From Triadica sebifera (lineage: Eukaryota > Streptophyta > Magnoliopsida > Malpighiales > Euphorbiaceae), in the NCBI GenBank assembly GCA_023653625.1, contig CM042902.1, positions 806,001 to 870,000 of the forward strand: a stretch of 64,000 nucleotides of DNA, read 5' to 3'. Shown piece after piece: positions 25,438-38,424 of the stretch; positions within the stretch are counted from its first letter, which is position 1, and every line of letters begins with the position of its first letter. The position numbers and the translations under genes were made by a program. Below the pieces are notes generated by a model. That model made no database searches and was not told the origin of the DNA. It saw nothing but the letters and a program-made list of their open reading frames with translations.

Positions 25438-28277
25438 GTACGGGCCTCTCTCTCTCGCTCTTTCACCTCTCTAAATCACACCAGTCACCGGTCTCTCTTC
25501 TCGCCCTCTCTCTCTCTCTTTCCTCTTTCTGTCTGTATAAATTTGCTCTACATGCTTTTGCGTGTATGTGATTTTGTGTGATTGTTGGGTTCAGGTGGGC
25601 AGACCAGAGGAAGATCTGATGTACTCGCTGGTGGATCTTTATTTACTGCAAGATCATGATGGCCCTTGAAAATAAAGGTTCGTTCTGTTTGTTTTCCCTT
25701 TTTTTTTGGTTTGTTTAATTTCTTCTGCTGATATGTCGTTAGTTTTGCGAATTCAAGTTTCAATTCATGATCTGTTTGAGTGTTTGTCTCAATTTTATGT
25801 GTCCAACTGCGATCGGATTTTTTATTACTGGTGTTGTGACGATGCAATTCCTTGGCATTCCTCAAATGGGTCTCGGTTATAATTTTTAATTCAATTACCA
25901 AAATACAGGCTGGATTATGGACTTGAAAATTCGTTCCCCTCCCCTTTACCATGCTGGTCGCTTTGTGATCATACTGTATTGAGTTTTGTCTCGAGCTACA
26001 GCGAGTTTGGTGAATGTAGATTGGAGGACTTCATTAGTTTTCTAGTGTTGTTAAATTACTGGGATTTACTTTAGGTTTCGTTTGTCATTCAGTGGGTAAT
26101 GGGGAGACTGATAAGAGTTGAATGCTTATACCTGCTGGTAGAATTGAGCGAGGTGCAGCTTTATGTTCAGTGGAGACCTTAATATTAGCGAGGAATTGAA
26201 ACCGTAATGAGAAAGGAATCACATTATTTATTTATTTTTTTTTGAGTTAGATTTTGTAGTTCTTCTAGAAACTTGGAGTTAGAGTGCTCTAAATTAAGTA
26301 ATTTCATTGTTCATAAGCACAAAAAGTTGAATTCTTGGCTCATACTCTGCTTTAGTGGGGAATGTATTTTTGAAGATATCAAAGCCTTGATTATGGGATT
26401 TTGTGAAATATTGATTTAAAATTTTTAGCGTTGGCTCTAGATTGGTTGCATGGACATGTAATCATGATAATTTCATTCTGGTTATTTAAGTGAACAAACT
26501 GAGGACAGAACTACATGTAAGTGAAGGACTTGTTTTCATTCACCAGTTATGATGTGTTGGATCTATAATTGCTTATATCGTATCAGTTTGGTAGATTATT
26601 CATCCTTAGATGATATGAGAATTTTGTCTTAGCAATGATATAGGTTATCTTGATGGCTTTAAGAATTCCTTTTCACATTTTTTGAAGCAATTATTATTAC
26701 GAGCTTCTTCTGAGGTATTCCGAAATTAGCTTGGTGCTCACTTGAGCTTGATGAATTTCTGTGGTTCTCTGTAATCAATGAGAGTGTTTATGATAATAGT
26801 TTTATTCTCTTTTGGGATGGATTCTCTCTATTGGGTCAAATAGATTATATTTGTGATTTTTCACCTTTGTAGTATAATTCGCACCTTGCCTATGAACAAT
26901 GAAAGTTAAGTTGGATATACATGGTAGTAGCTTCATGTCAAAGATCTCTTCTTGGGGATAAACATAAATATCAGCCATAGTATCTTAAGGTAATAAAGTG
27001 ACAGACTAAAGACAAACCCACTTATAGTATTATAGTAAATATGAAGCTTATTCTTTGGGCTCTTTGTCATTGCTAGTTTCCTTAACAGTTGCCTACTTTA
27101 ACCAAAATTAGGCCAGCTGCATTTGCTTTTTCTTATTTTAATTTTAATTGAGTGTTTGTTTGTCTTGTTTATTTTAGAGCTGATTGTAAGCAACCGAGGG
27201 ATCCTAACTGTTTGACTTCTGGAAAAACTGAATTGTTTGTGCATTCCAATGAGGGATTCACAATAGATCGGTCATTCTGTTGGAGTTTTTGGCTAATCAG
27301 CTGTGGACTGGATTATGTTGTAGTGATAGATTGTGCGAAGTCCTTTTAGTCTTTTAGGCAAGCTATAATGCCTTAGAAGCCGTTGAAAGGATTTACAGCC
27401 ATGGATGCTATCCATTCAATTGGGCTTTTTCTTACTTACCTTTGTTACACCAGGTCTACGAGCATTATCTGCAAAGGCTTTAAATTAGTATCTTCTACTT
27501 ATGTATGGCTGCTAAAGCTCTGCTCTAAAACCATATAGCCTCCTCACCCCTACCACATTTTTTTCCCTCTAGATGGAAATCTGTTTATACCAGGCATCTC
27601 TTGCATGTTGCATTTTGTTTCTGTTGTAAATTTACTTATGGATAATCAAAATTCTGAAATTCATAATTTCTCAGATTATTGTTGCTTTGTTTCTTGCTGC
27701 AGAAACTCTTCAAAGGAGCTGCGAGGCACCTTTAAAATGCCTCCAGACCAAGGGATTCCCTTATGGGAATTCAATCGATTTTTTTTCAGAGCTTAAAGAA
27801 GAAATCAATATTCACCCAGGTGGGGATGTTGTGGAACCAATTCACTCAGTAGGCAGCGAATTTCTTGAACTTCCTGGTGAATTTCACAATAAACCCACAC
27901 ATCATCATGATTTTTGCTCATGTTCGTCCTTTTATCCTGACTCGCAAAAGGTGCGGCAGTGCCAAATGAATTGCTTTGAGAGCCAAGTTTATCCATTTCA
28001 TATGGATTCTCGATTTCAGTATGCCCCATTCAATATGTATTCCCAAGGAATTCCATATGAGTTCCAGTCTCAGGATTTTCAGTATTTTGTAATCATAGAC
28101 TTTGAGGCTACTTGCGACAGGGAAAAAAAACCCCATCCACAGGAGATAATCGAGTTTCCATCCGTCATTGTCAGCAGTTTAACAGGCCAACTAGAAGCAT
28201 GTTTCCAGACATATGTGCGACCAACTTGCAATCAACTCCTTACTGATTTCTGCAAGGATCTGACAGGTATCCAGCAA
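25438..28277 (+). repeat. Tandem duplication, copy 1 (leader, exon 1, intron 1, most of exon 2)
   Basis: This 2840-base block is repeated immediately downstream with scattered substitutions, a changed CT run, a changed T run and one 16-base deletion. The copy boundary is atccagcaa|gtacgg, combining the exon 2 end (atccagcaa) with the original left flank (tgtacaa|gtacgg). Three bases (caa) of microhomology are shared at the breakpoints. Confidence 0.95.
25619..25669 (+). promoter_or_regulatory. Upstream ORF overlapping the exonuclease start codon
   Basis: A 16-codon frame (MYSLVDLYLLQDHDGP, stop) begins 37 bases before the main ATG pair at 25656/25659 and runs past it in another frame. It is preserved in copy 2, with one Asp-to-Gly change. 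It could lower translation of the main frame, which is inference only. Confidence 0.45.
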
Positions 28278-28286
28278 GTACGGGGC

Positions 28287-28338
<52 letters not shown>

Positions 28339-31300
28339 AATCACACCAGTCACCGGTCTCTCTTCTCGCCCTCTCTCTCTTTCCTCTTTCTGTCTGTATA
28401 AATTTGCTCTACATGCTTTTGCGTGTATGTGATTTTGTGTGATTGTTGGGTTCAGGTGGGCAGAACAGAGGAAGATCTGATGTACTCGCTGGTGGATCTT
28501 TATTTACTGCAAGGTCATGATGGCCCTTGAAAATAAAGGTTCATTCTGTTTGTTTTCCCTTTTTTTTTGGTTTGTTTAATTTCTTCTGCTGATATGTCGT
28601 TAGTTTTGCGAATTCAAGTTTCAATTCATGATCTGTTTGAGTGTTTGTCTCAATTTTATGTGTCCAACTGCGATCGGATTTTTTATTACTGGTGTTGTGA
28701 CGATGCAATTCCTTGGCATTCCTCAAATGGGTCTCGGTTATAATTTTTAATTCAATTACCAAAATACAGGCTGGATTATGGACTTGAAAATTCGTTCCCC
28801 TCCCCTTTACCATGCTGGTCGCTTTGTGATCATACTGTATTGAGTTTTGTCTCGAGCTACAGCGAGTTTGGTGAATGTAGATTGGAGGACTTCATTAGTT
28901 TTCTAGTGTTGTTAAATTACTGGGATTTACTTTAGGTTTCGTTTGTCATTCAGTGGGTAATGGGGAGACTGATAAGAGTTGAATGCTTATACCTGCTGGT
29001 AGAATTGAGCGAGGTGCAGCTTTATGTTCAGTGGAGACCTTAATATTAGCGAGGAATTGAAACCGTAATGAGAAAGGAATCACATTTTTTTTTTTTTTTT
29101 TTGAGTTAGATTTTGTAGTTCTTCTAGAAACTTGGAGTTAGAGTGCTCTAAATTAAGTAATTTCATTGTTCATAAGCACAAAAAGTTGAATTCTTGGCTC
29201 ATACTCTGCTTTAGTGGGGAATGTATTTTTGAAGATATCAAAGCCTTGATTATGGGATTTTGTGAAATATTGATTTAAAATTTTTAGCGTTGGCTCTAGA
29301 TTGGTTGCATGGACATGTAATCATGATAATTTCATTCTGGTTATTTAAGTGAACAAACTGAGGACAGAACTACATGTAAGTGAAGGACTTGTTTTCATTC
29401 ACCAGTTATGATGTGTTGGATCTATAATTGCTTATATCGTATCAGTTTGGTAGATTATTCATCCTTAGATGATATGAGAATTTTGTCTTAGCAATGATAT
29501 AGGTTATCTTGATGGCTTTAAGAATTCCTTTTCACATTTTTTGAAGCAATTATTATTACGAGCTTCTTCTGAGGTATTCCGAAATTAGCTTGGTGCTCAC
29601 TTGAGCTTGATGAATTTCTGTGGTTCTCTGTAATCAATGAGAGTGTTTATGATAATAGTTTTATTCTCTTTTGGGATGGATTCTCTCTATTGGGTCAAAT
29701 AGATTATATTTGTGATTTTTCACCATTGTAGTATAATTCGCTTCTTGCCTATGAACAATGAAAGTTAAGTTGGATATACATGGTAGTAGCTTCATGTCAA
29801 AGATCTCTTCTTGGGGATAAACATAAATATCAGCCATAGTATCTTAAGGTAATAAAGGGACAGACTAAAGACAGACCCACTTATAGTATTATAGTAAATA
29901 TGGAGCTTATTCTTTGGGTTCTTTGTCATTGCTAGTTTCCTTAACAGTTGCCTACTTTAACCAAAATTAGGCCAGCTGCATTTGCTTTTTCTTATTTTAA
30001 TTTTAATTGAGTATCTATTTGTCTTGTTTATTTTAGAGCTGATTGTAAGCAACCGAGGGACTGTAACTGTTTGACTTCTGGAAAAACTCAATTGTGTGTG
30101 CATTCCAATGAGGGATTCACAATAGATCGGTCATTCTGTTGGATTTTTTGGCTAATCAGCTGTGGACTGGATTATGTTGTAGTGATAGATTGTGGGAAGT
30201 CCTTTTAGCCTTTTAGGCAAGCTATAATGCCTTAGAAGCCGTTGGAAGGACTTACAGCCATGGATGCTATCAATTCAATTGAGCTGTTTTTCTTACTTAC
30301 CTTTGTTACACCAGGTCTATGAGCATTATCTGCAAAGGCTTTAAATTAGTATCTTCTACTTATGTATGGCTGCTAAAGCTCTGCTCTAAAACCATATAGC
30401 CTCCTCCCCCCTACCACATTTTTTTCCCTCTAGATGGAAATCTGTTTATGCCAGGCATCTCTTGCATATTGCATTTTGTTTCTGTTGTAAATTTACTTAT
30501 GGATAATCAAAATTCTGAAATTCATAATTTCTCAGATTATTGTTGCTTTGTTTCTTGCTGCAGAAACTCTTCAAAGGAGCTGCAAGGCACCTTTAAAATG
30601 CCTCCAGACCAAGGGATTCCCTTATGGGAATTCAATCGATTTTTTTTCAGAGCTTAAAGAAGAAATTAGTATTCATCCAGGTGGGGATGTTGTGGAACCA
30701 ATTCACTCAGTAGGCAGCGAATTTCTTGAACTTCATGGTGAATTTCACAATAAACCCACACATCATCATGATTTTTGCTCATGGTCGTCCTTTTATCCTG
30801 ACTCTCAAAAGGTGCAGCAGTGCCAAATGAATTGCTTTGAGAGCCAAGTTTATCCATTTCATATCGATTCTCGATTTCAGTATGCCCCATTCAATATGTA
30901 TTCCCAAGGAATTCCATATGAGTTCCAGTCTCAGGATTTTCAGTATTTTGGTGTCATAGAATTTGAGGCTACTTGCGACATCCACAGGAGATAATCGAGT
31001 TTCCATCCGTCATTGTCAGCAGTTTAACAGGCCAACTAGAAGCATGTTTCCAGACATATGTGCGGCCAACTTGCAATCAACTCCTTACTGATTTCTGCAA
31101 GGATCTGACAGGTATCCAGCAAATCCAGGTTAGTTTGGACGTCCTTTACCTTGTAGAGTTGAGACTTAAATGCACATGTTGCTTGAAATGTTTATTGGCA
31201 GTAGTGAATAATATTGTTTGCGGTGGTTGAGCCTTGATTTTCTGTAGTTTCCTAGAGCCATATGTGCAGGAATCTTTTTGCCATGCTCCAGATTTCTTGG

Positions 31301-34300
31301 TGTCAGAAATATAGATATCATTTTCTAGTGCTGGAAAATTGTCAAAAGAAGGACCTATTACTATGTTGTTGTTATGAATGTCTAAAGGGACATTTGGGCT
31401 TCACACCGTGTTAGCACTGAACTATTAATCAATTTCAGGTTATAAAGGGACATGGTGGATTTGCAGTAGGAAGGGTTGATAATTGAAATAATTTTGTTAG
31501 GCTTTGCAATGGGATTATGTTTAAGTGTTGCCAACATGCCGTGTCATACTATGCTTACTGTTTTCTTCTTCTACTTACTCCTTATTAATTTTCACTACCA
31601 ATTCGTTTGTAAACTGTTATGGAATGCTGTTAAAGATCATCATTATGCTGTAAATAGTAGTTGTAATTAGGAGTTGACTTTAGGATTTAGGGTAACTTGT
31701 AGGTAGGTGTAGAATCAGCTGTTTGTAGGCTATATTATAGCTAGTTATCATACCAAGAAGCTTTGATGAAGTGTATATATATCTTTGCTTCCTTGGAATA
31801 AAATAATGAGAAAACATTACTGTTCAATAACATAAACTGTTTCATTTTTCTAGTCTATATCTCTTTTTACTTTAGATAGCAGAAGCTGAATAATTTATTT
31901 CTTTATTTGTCTTTATATTTCAAAGCTGAAATTTGGCGAAATCAGTAATTGCCTTTTGCTGCCATGTTCCATGCCCATCTCGTGGGGAATGTGTTCATGG
32001 CACAAATTGAATTGTGGAGGAATTTATATAGTAAATGGTGTAAACTTTTTTATGTGGAATTATAATGTCTAGATGGATTATTGGTGTCTCGAGTGGCTTG
32101 AGGCTGAAACCATGTGAAGAAACCTGATCATGGCTCATCAAAGGGCGGGAGGATATTAGCAAAGTAGTCGTAAGAAAGAATTGAATGGTCAGACAGAGAA
32201 AGTACTTCAGATCCTTTTTCTTTTTTCACTCCACTGTGTTCTGTCTTCTGAAGGGACAATTTAATTGTTCTGTTCAATCTACTGTATCCAGGCTAACCTT
32301 TTTCAAATGATCCTTGAATTTGCAATGATATACGTGAATATAAACTTTGAACTTAGGAGTTTTTTAGTTTCTCGATGCTATAAATTTTGGGAATATCGAG
32401 TTTTCTTTTATTGAAGGACAGGTATTTAGGAAGCTTTCTTTGTCTACTGTTTCCCAGTCAGTGGCTTGGAGTTGAACCACAGCAATTGCATAATCTAAGG
32501 CTCCTACTGTTAACTATGAACAAAAAAATAAAAATTTGCATTACCACACAGAAACACTGCTCCTTCAGTGGGTAACTAGAGGAATCCTCATTGAACCTTG
32601 ATCCTTAAGAATCCGTTTGACATTGCGTTTGGTAAAAACAATTTTGGAGAAATTTTTTTTATTTTTTATTTTTTTAAGTTTTGAAAACTGTTTTTGAAGA
32701 GAAGCAGTTAAATAAATGTGTTTTCCAAAAACAGGTTTGAGAAAAACAATTTATAAAAAATTAAAAAAATTAGTCAATTAAATCAAAAAAATTTTAAATC
32801 TGCTTTTTGAACGCCCAACAACAATCCCAAACACCCTTTAAATCATGTCATTGCTTCACCTGTTAAGCCCATTTTGTTGGGCACCACATTGATTGATCAT
32901 TAGAAAGGTTGTTGTTCAGCCTAAGTCTATTGCTGGAAAGTGGGAAGTGAAGGAATGGAGAACATATTGTTAAATAGAGACTCCCATAAAATGGAAAACC
33001 AAGACATCCACTAAATTGTCCTTTCTTCTCAGATTATTTGGATAATCTATATTTCACTCAAATCTGTATCTTAGTGAAGCATTACTCTAAAAATATAATC
33101 ATAGAAAGATTCACACCGTATTTTGCAAATAATCAAGTAGGTGAAGTGCATGGACAGGAAATAGAGGAGGCAAAAAGCAAGAGAGAGTAAATTGTTTTTC
33201 CGTCCCTTGTTTGGATGTGGGAAAAGGAAATACATAGGTTATCAAAGCAAAAATCTGATTCTACTCCTCACTGTTCAAAAATAAAATAGAATCATATAGG
33301 AATAAATGTGTAATTTAAAAACATTGTTCATTTCCACCATTTTAAGGAGTGGACTGTGCAAAACAACTGTTTTTCATCTAGCCACATTTTCCATTCCCTA
33401 CTATCTTCTTTCTCAAACAAGTGACTACTTTCTTTCCTCTCTGTTTCTTTCCTACACTTATCGTGTTCCCAATCAAAACCTTAAGCTACACTAAAAAGGC
33501 CACGTAATGAACAGTGACTGCGTACTTATGCTTTGCTTTATTTTTGACATCCATATTACCAACAAGTTATTATTCATATTCTTTGATGCTTACCTTATTT
33601 TTATGGTTCTGTGCGGTTTCAGGTGGACAGAGGTGTTACTCTTAGTGAGGCACTTTTTAGGCATGACAAATGGCTTGAGAAGAAGGGGATAAAAAACGTC
33701 AATTTTGCTGTTGTAACATGGTCGAATTGGGATTGTCCGGTGATGTTGGAATCTGAGTGCCGATTTAAGAAGATCAGGAAGCCCCCTTATTTTAACCGGT
33801 GAGTTGGTTAAAAAAAAGATCTTTTATCTTGGCATGATAAACAAATGTGTGTTTTGTAAACCCTTTTTTCTAATTGCTGATTTTTTATGACATAACTTTG
33901 AATTATGAATGTAATGTAGCTGCCTTTTTGAAGAAATGAATAAATGTAGCCTTTTGCAATCTCTCTCTCTCTCTCTCTCTCTCTATCCATGTTTATTGGG
34001 TGATGGTTTCAGATAAATCTAGGAACTTCAGCTAATGTGGCTGTTAATAGGACCTAATTTCCCTGTTAATTTGCAATTTTCAGGTGGATCAACCTGAAAG
34101 TTCCTTTCCATGAGGTATTTGGTGGTGTAAGATGCAGCTTAAAGGAGGCTGTAGAGATGGCAGGCCTAGCATGGCAGGGTCGTGCTCACTGTGGACTGGA
34201 TGATGCTAAAAACACCGCTCGGCTAGTTGCTCTCCTCATGCACAGGGGTATTAAATTCTCCATTACGAACTCACTAATGTGGCAGACAAATGATTGTTCA

Positions 34301-34534
34301 TTTTCATGGAAGCGGTCCCCTGATCACCTGTCTTTCTTGCCACATCAACCCTACAAATTAAAGGAACTTCATATTCCTGTTTTTCAGTATCACCCTTTTT
34401 GTTATTGTGGAGTTAAGAGCAGTAAAGGCATTGTTCGGCAGCCTGGGCTGAAGCAAGGGAGCTTCTTTGGCTGTGGCAACTGGACTGCCACTAGAGGTTC
34501 CTGCTGTCATTACTTTGAATGGGCATCTCCCTGA
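25656..34534 (+). CDS. ERI1 exoribonuclease 2-like DEDDh 3'-5' exonuclease with C-terminal GRF zinc finger (model using copy 1)
   Basis: Members of this family trim RNA 3' ends; ERI2-type proteins pair an exonuclease domain with a GRF zinc finger. Proposed exons: 25656-25677 (MMALENK), 27703-28277, 33623-33798 and 34084-34534, giving 407 residues. DFEAT (Exo I, D140 and E142) is intact in copy 1. Exon 3 gives NWDCPVMLESEC (Exo II, D236). Exon 4 gives GRAHCGLDDAKNTARL (Exo III, H293 and D298), then a GRF finger starting CYCGVKSSKG and ending GCGNW...CCHYFEW. The join of exon 2 to exon 3 uses the junction-made donor CAA|GTACGG and an in-phase acceptor, losing only Ile-Gln. The intervening 5.3 kb would then be one intron containing all of copy 2. 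If that donor is unused, copy 1 ends in a 251-codon frame (27687-28442) without Exo II or III. Family call high, splice model moderate. Confidence 0.75.
28278..31122 (+). repeat. Tandem duplication, copy 2
   Basis: This is the second unit, starting at the junction and ending where exon 2 continues as ...cagcaaatccag|gttagt. It has a longer CT microsatellite (about 28288-28336) and a pure T run where copy 1 has attattt repeats. Confidence 0.95.
28288..28336. repeat. CT microsatellite in the copy 2 leader
   Basis: A nearly pure (CT)n run, longer than the interrupted CT tract at the same place in copy 1 (25446-25525). Confidence 0.9.
28517..31128 (+). pseudogene. Second, broken copy of ERI2-like exons 1-2
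   Basis: Exon 1 (28517-28538) and exon 2 (30564-31128) copy those of the upstream unit. Compared with copy 1, 16 bases are missing after GCGACA (30975-30980), shifting the frame to a stop within five codons. The catalytic Asp codon of DFEAT is now Glu (IEFEAT), and F-V-I is F-G-V. Exon 2 ends at the normal donor CAAATCCAG|GTTAGT. With the frameshift, splicing to 33623 cannot make a full exonuclease. Confidence 0.9.
31615..31832. mobile_element. Solo LTR (218 bases) with 5-base target duplication, in the ERI2-like intron
   Basis: The element begins TGTTAT and ends ATAACA, a perfect six-base inverted pair inside TG...CA. It is flanked on both sides by TAAAC (31610-31614 and 31833-31837). An AATAAA-type signal lies near the right end (ggaataaaataatg). 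Size and ends fit a small copia-type LTR left after recombination, or a terminal-repeat element (TRIM-like). No internal region or coding sequence is present. Confidence 0.82.
32618..32845. repeat. Possible MITE-like insertion in the ERI2-like intron
   Basis: The segment starts ttgcgtttggtaaaaacaat and ends aatcccaaacaccc, so gtttgg and ccaaac face each other as imperfect terminal inverted repeats. Its A/T-run interior is typical of plant MITEs. No clean target duplication was seen. Confidence 0.35.
33961..33984. repeat. CT microsatellite in the intron between exons 3 and 4
   Basis: Twelve CT units within the short intron 33799-34083. Confidence 0.95.
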
Positions 34535-34599
34535 CTGAAATCATGGAAAGACTGCTTTAACGTTTCGCGATTGCGACCTAAACCTTTTGGGATGTAGTA

Positions 34600-35748
<1,149 letters not shown>

Positions 35749-38330
35749 ATGGATGCAGCACAACGAGCTATGTGCACAGATGATCTTTTGAATCCACTTA
35801 CTTCCACCTTCATACAAAGCTGTGGCATGCTTCTCATCTCCCATCTCTTCCATGTTGTTCTGAAGCCCTTGGGACAACCAGGACCCATTGCACAAATCTT
35901 GGTATGCATCTAAATCTAATATGATTGATACCATTATGCCATTGAAATTAATAATGCTGTTGCTAATAATGGCTTTTGTCAGGCAGGAGTTGCATTAGGT
36001 CCATCGTTATTGTGCAGAATCCAGAAAGTGAGGGACGTGTTCTATCAGCCTGATTTAAGTGATTACAGTCTAGTTATCTCCTTCATTTTTCGCATAGTGT
36101 TCATGTTCCTGATCGGTTTGGAGACAGACATTCATTATATAAAGCGAAACTTTCGCCAAGCACGCATGATTGCATATGGGGGAATAGTTGCTTGTGGAGC
36201 CTTTGGGGCAGCAATCACTGTCTTTGTGATGCATATGTTGATTGTAACTGATCACAAGTTTTTCTTTGCTCATTTGATAATGATAATCTTAGCAAGCTCA
36301 GCCTCGCCTGTGGTGATTCGGTTGATAACGGAATTGAAGTTTGAGACTGCAGATGTAGGGAGATTGGCAATATCATCATCTCTAATCAATGAAATGTCTT
36401 GTATGTTATGGTATGATATAATTATTGCTCTCACCTCAGGTAAGATGTTCGGTCTCGGGATTTTATGCCTCAGTTTCACCGGAGTAGTCACTGTTTTGAA
36501 CAGGTTTTTAGCTATTTGGTTTAACAGGAGGAGGCAGAACCAACAATATCTGCCAAGTGCTGATGTGTTAACGATTTTATCCCTGGTTATATGGTTCTCA
36601 TTTCTCATTGAAAAAATTGGATACAATAGCACAATATCTTGTTTCATCATGGGTTTGATGTTCCCTAGAGAAGGAAAAACAACTAGAACATTGTTGCGAA
36701 AACTTGCTTATTCGGTTAATAATTTCATTCTTCCAATTTACTTTGGCTTCATTGGCTTCCGATTCGATGTAAAGTATCTGCACGATTATAGAAATGTCAT
36801 TGTTGTTGCCCTGGTGATCTTGATTAGCACTGGGGGAAAAATCATTGGAACATTAGCAGCTTGCCATTACTTAAAGATTCCGCGAAATGAGGGAGTCATG
36901 CTAGCTTTCATACTCAACTTGAAAGGCCACGGTGAGCTTTTGCTCATTGATACAGTCAGCCAGTCATCATATGTAAGTTTTTCTTGACCATAGCCTCATT
37001 TTCTTCTGCTTTTCGAGCATTTTCATCTTCTTAGGCCTAATTTGGCTTTGTGGCAGGATTGGTGGGATGAAAATTTTCACAACTTAATGATAATAGTAGT
37101 ACTGCTTAACACAATCATAGCAGGATCTGTAGTTTCTTGTATAATAAGAAGAGAAGAGAATTATTTCTCCAAAAGTCACAGCTCGCTCGAATTCAATGAT
37201 CCAGAGGAAGAACTAAAAATGCTGCTTTGTGTTTATAGCTCTCGCCAGATATTTGATAAAATTGGGCTAATTTCTGCATTGAGAGGATCTGCCAGAGCCC
37301 CCATCAAACCTTATTTGATGCACCTAGTTGAGTTGCCTAGAAAAAGGTCAAGAACCAAGTTGATGTACCATGAGTTAGAAGATAGAGATCAATTTAGCGA
37401 TGAAGAAGAATACGGCGGAGATGATGTAATAGAGATCAGTGAAGCTGTGGATGTTTTTACTACAGATAGTAAAGTTCCAATTTATCAAAATAAAATTGTT
37501 TCATTCTTTGCTACCATGTATGAAGATGTATGCACTAGTGCAGAGAATTTGAGGGTATCCATTATCATTCTCACATTCCATAAGCACCAACGTCTCGATG
37601 GGAAAATGGAGAACAGCATGGAGGCTGATAGGCTGACCAACCAGAAGATTTTTCGCCATGCCTCATGCTCAGTTGGAATTTTTGTGGACAGAGGGCAGAC
37701 TGGTTTTCAGCTGCCTACTTCTCAACATGACCAGAATGTAGTAGCATTATTTTTTGGAGGTCCTGATGATCGTGAAGCTTTGGCATGGAGCAAAAGAATT
37801 GCTTCTCATCCTCATATTCATCTAACTGTCATCCGCTTCCGATTAGCATCGCTGAAAGAGCAACATAATCCATCTAACAACATAAGTGAAGAGGTAATCT
37901 TGACTATGTCAAGCTCTGATGTGGAAAATGAAAGAGATAATGCCTTAATGGAGGACTTCTACAAGAGGTAGTAAGACTATTTTTTGTTGCTTTCTAATAT
38001 CACGTGACTTTTTATTAATTTCTTTTTTTTTTTTTTATCAGGTATGTGACCTCAGGCAAAGCTGGATATATGGAGAAGTATGTCAAAAATGGGCAGGAAA
38101 CGTTGGAGCTTCTAACAGAAATTAGAGAGATGTATTCATTGATCATAGTAGGGAAGGGTGAGAGAGGAATCTCAGCAATGACTGCTGGGTTGAGTGACTG
38201 GGAGGAATTTCCAGAACTGGGAATTGTTGGTGATCTTCTGGCTTCTACAGAATTCAATGTCACTGGTTCGGTTTTGGTGGTTCAACAATATAGGCATTCA
38301 AGGAGCCACTACCACCTTCTGCATGGATAA
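35749..38330 (+). CDS. Cation/H+ antiporter, CHX family (CHX28-like), copy A, 780 residues
   Basis: CHX proteins are plant CPA2 monovalent cation/proton exchangers of plasma or endomembranes. Four exons: 35749-35901, 35983-36972, 37057-37967 and 38042-38330. They total 781 codons including stop, close to the usual 780-840. The N-terminal half (about 20-400) is a run of hydrophobic segments with PLGQPGPIAQILAG, MFLIGLETDIHYIKRN, SSASPVVIRLITELKFET and PREGKTTRTLL. The C-terminal soluble half has SLRGSARAPIKPYLMHLVEL, an acidic stretch (DEEEYGGDD), ILTFHKHQRLDGK, VGIFVDRGQTGF, FFGGPDDREALAW and a closing WEEFPELGIVGDLLAS. The usual CHX Asn-Asp pair reads Asn187-Glu188, and the motif usually written SGLKTDV reads IGFRFDV (Arg311). 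Copy B at 58511 has the same exon phases. The CHX28 assignment is from memory of the family; the family itself is certain. Confidence 0.93.
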
Positions 38331-38354
38331 CTAGTTCTTATATATATAGTATTG

Positions 38355-38424
38355 CTAAATTGTAAACTAGTTTAGTTATTGATAAGATGCTAAATTGTAA
38401 ACTAGTTTAGTTACTGATAAGATG
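38355..38424. repeat. Tandem pair of 35-base units in the CHX copy A 3' UTR
   Basis: The unit begins ctaaattgtaaactagttta and ends gataagatg. Two abutting copies differ at one base. Confidence 0.93.

Noticed and set aside
25548..25952. 134-codon minus-strand frame repeated at 28541-28813
   Set aside because: It is antisense to the leader and intron 1 of the exonuclease, duplicated with the unit, and has no family similarity.
28278..28442. Continuation of the copy 1 exonuclease frame into Ser-Leu repeats
   Set aside because: This is translation of the CT microsatellite and leader of copy 2. It is the fallback product if the junction donor is unused, not a real domain.
36270..36650. Minus-strand frames over the CHX genes (also 59001-59357)
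   Set aside because: They mirror the hydrophobic CHX coding sequence on the other strand.
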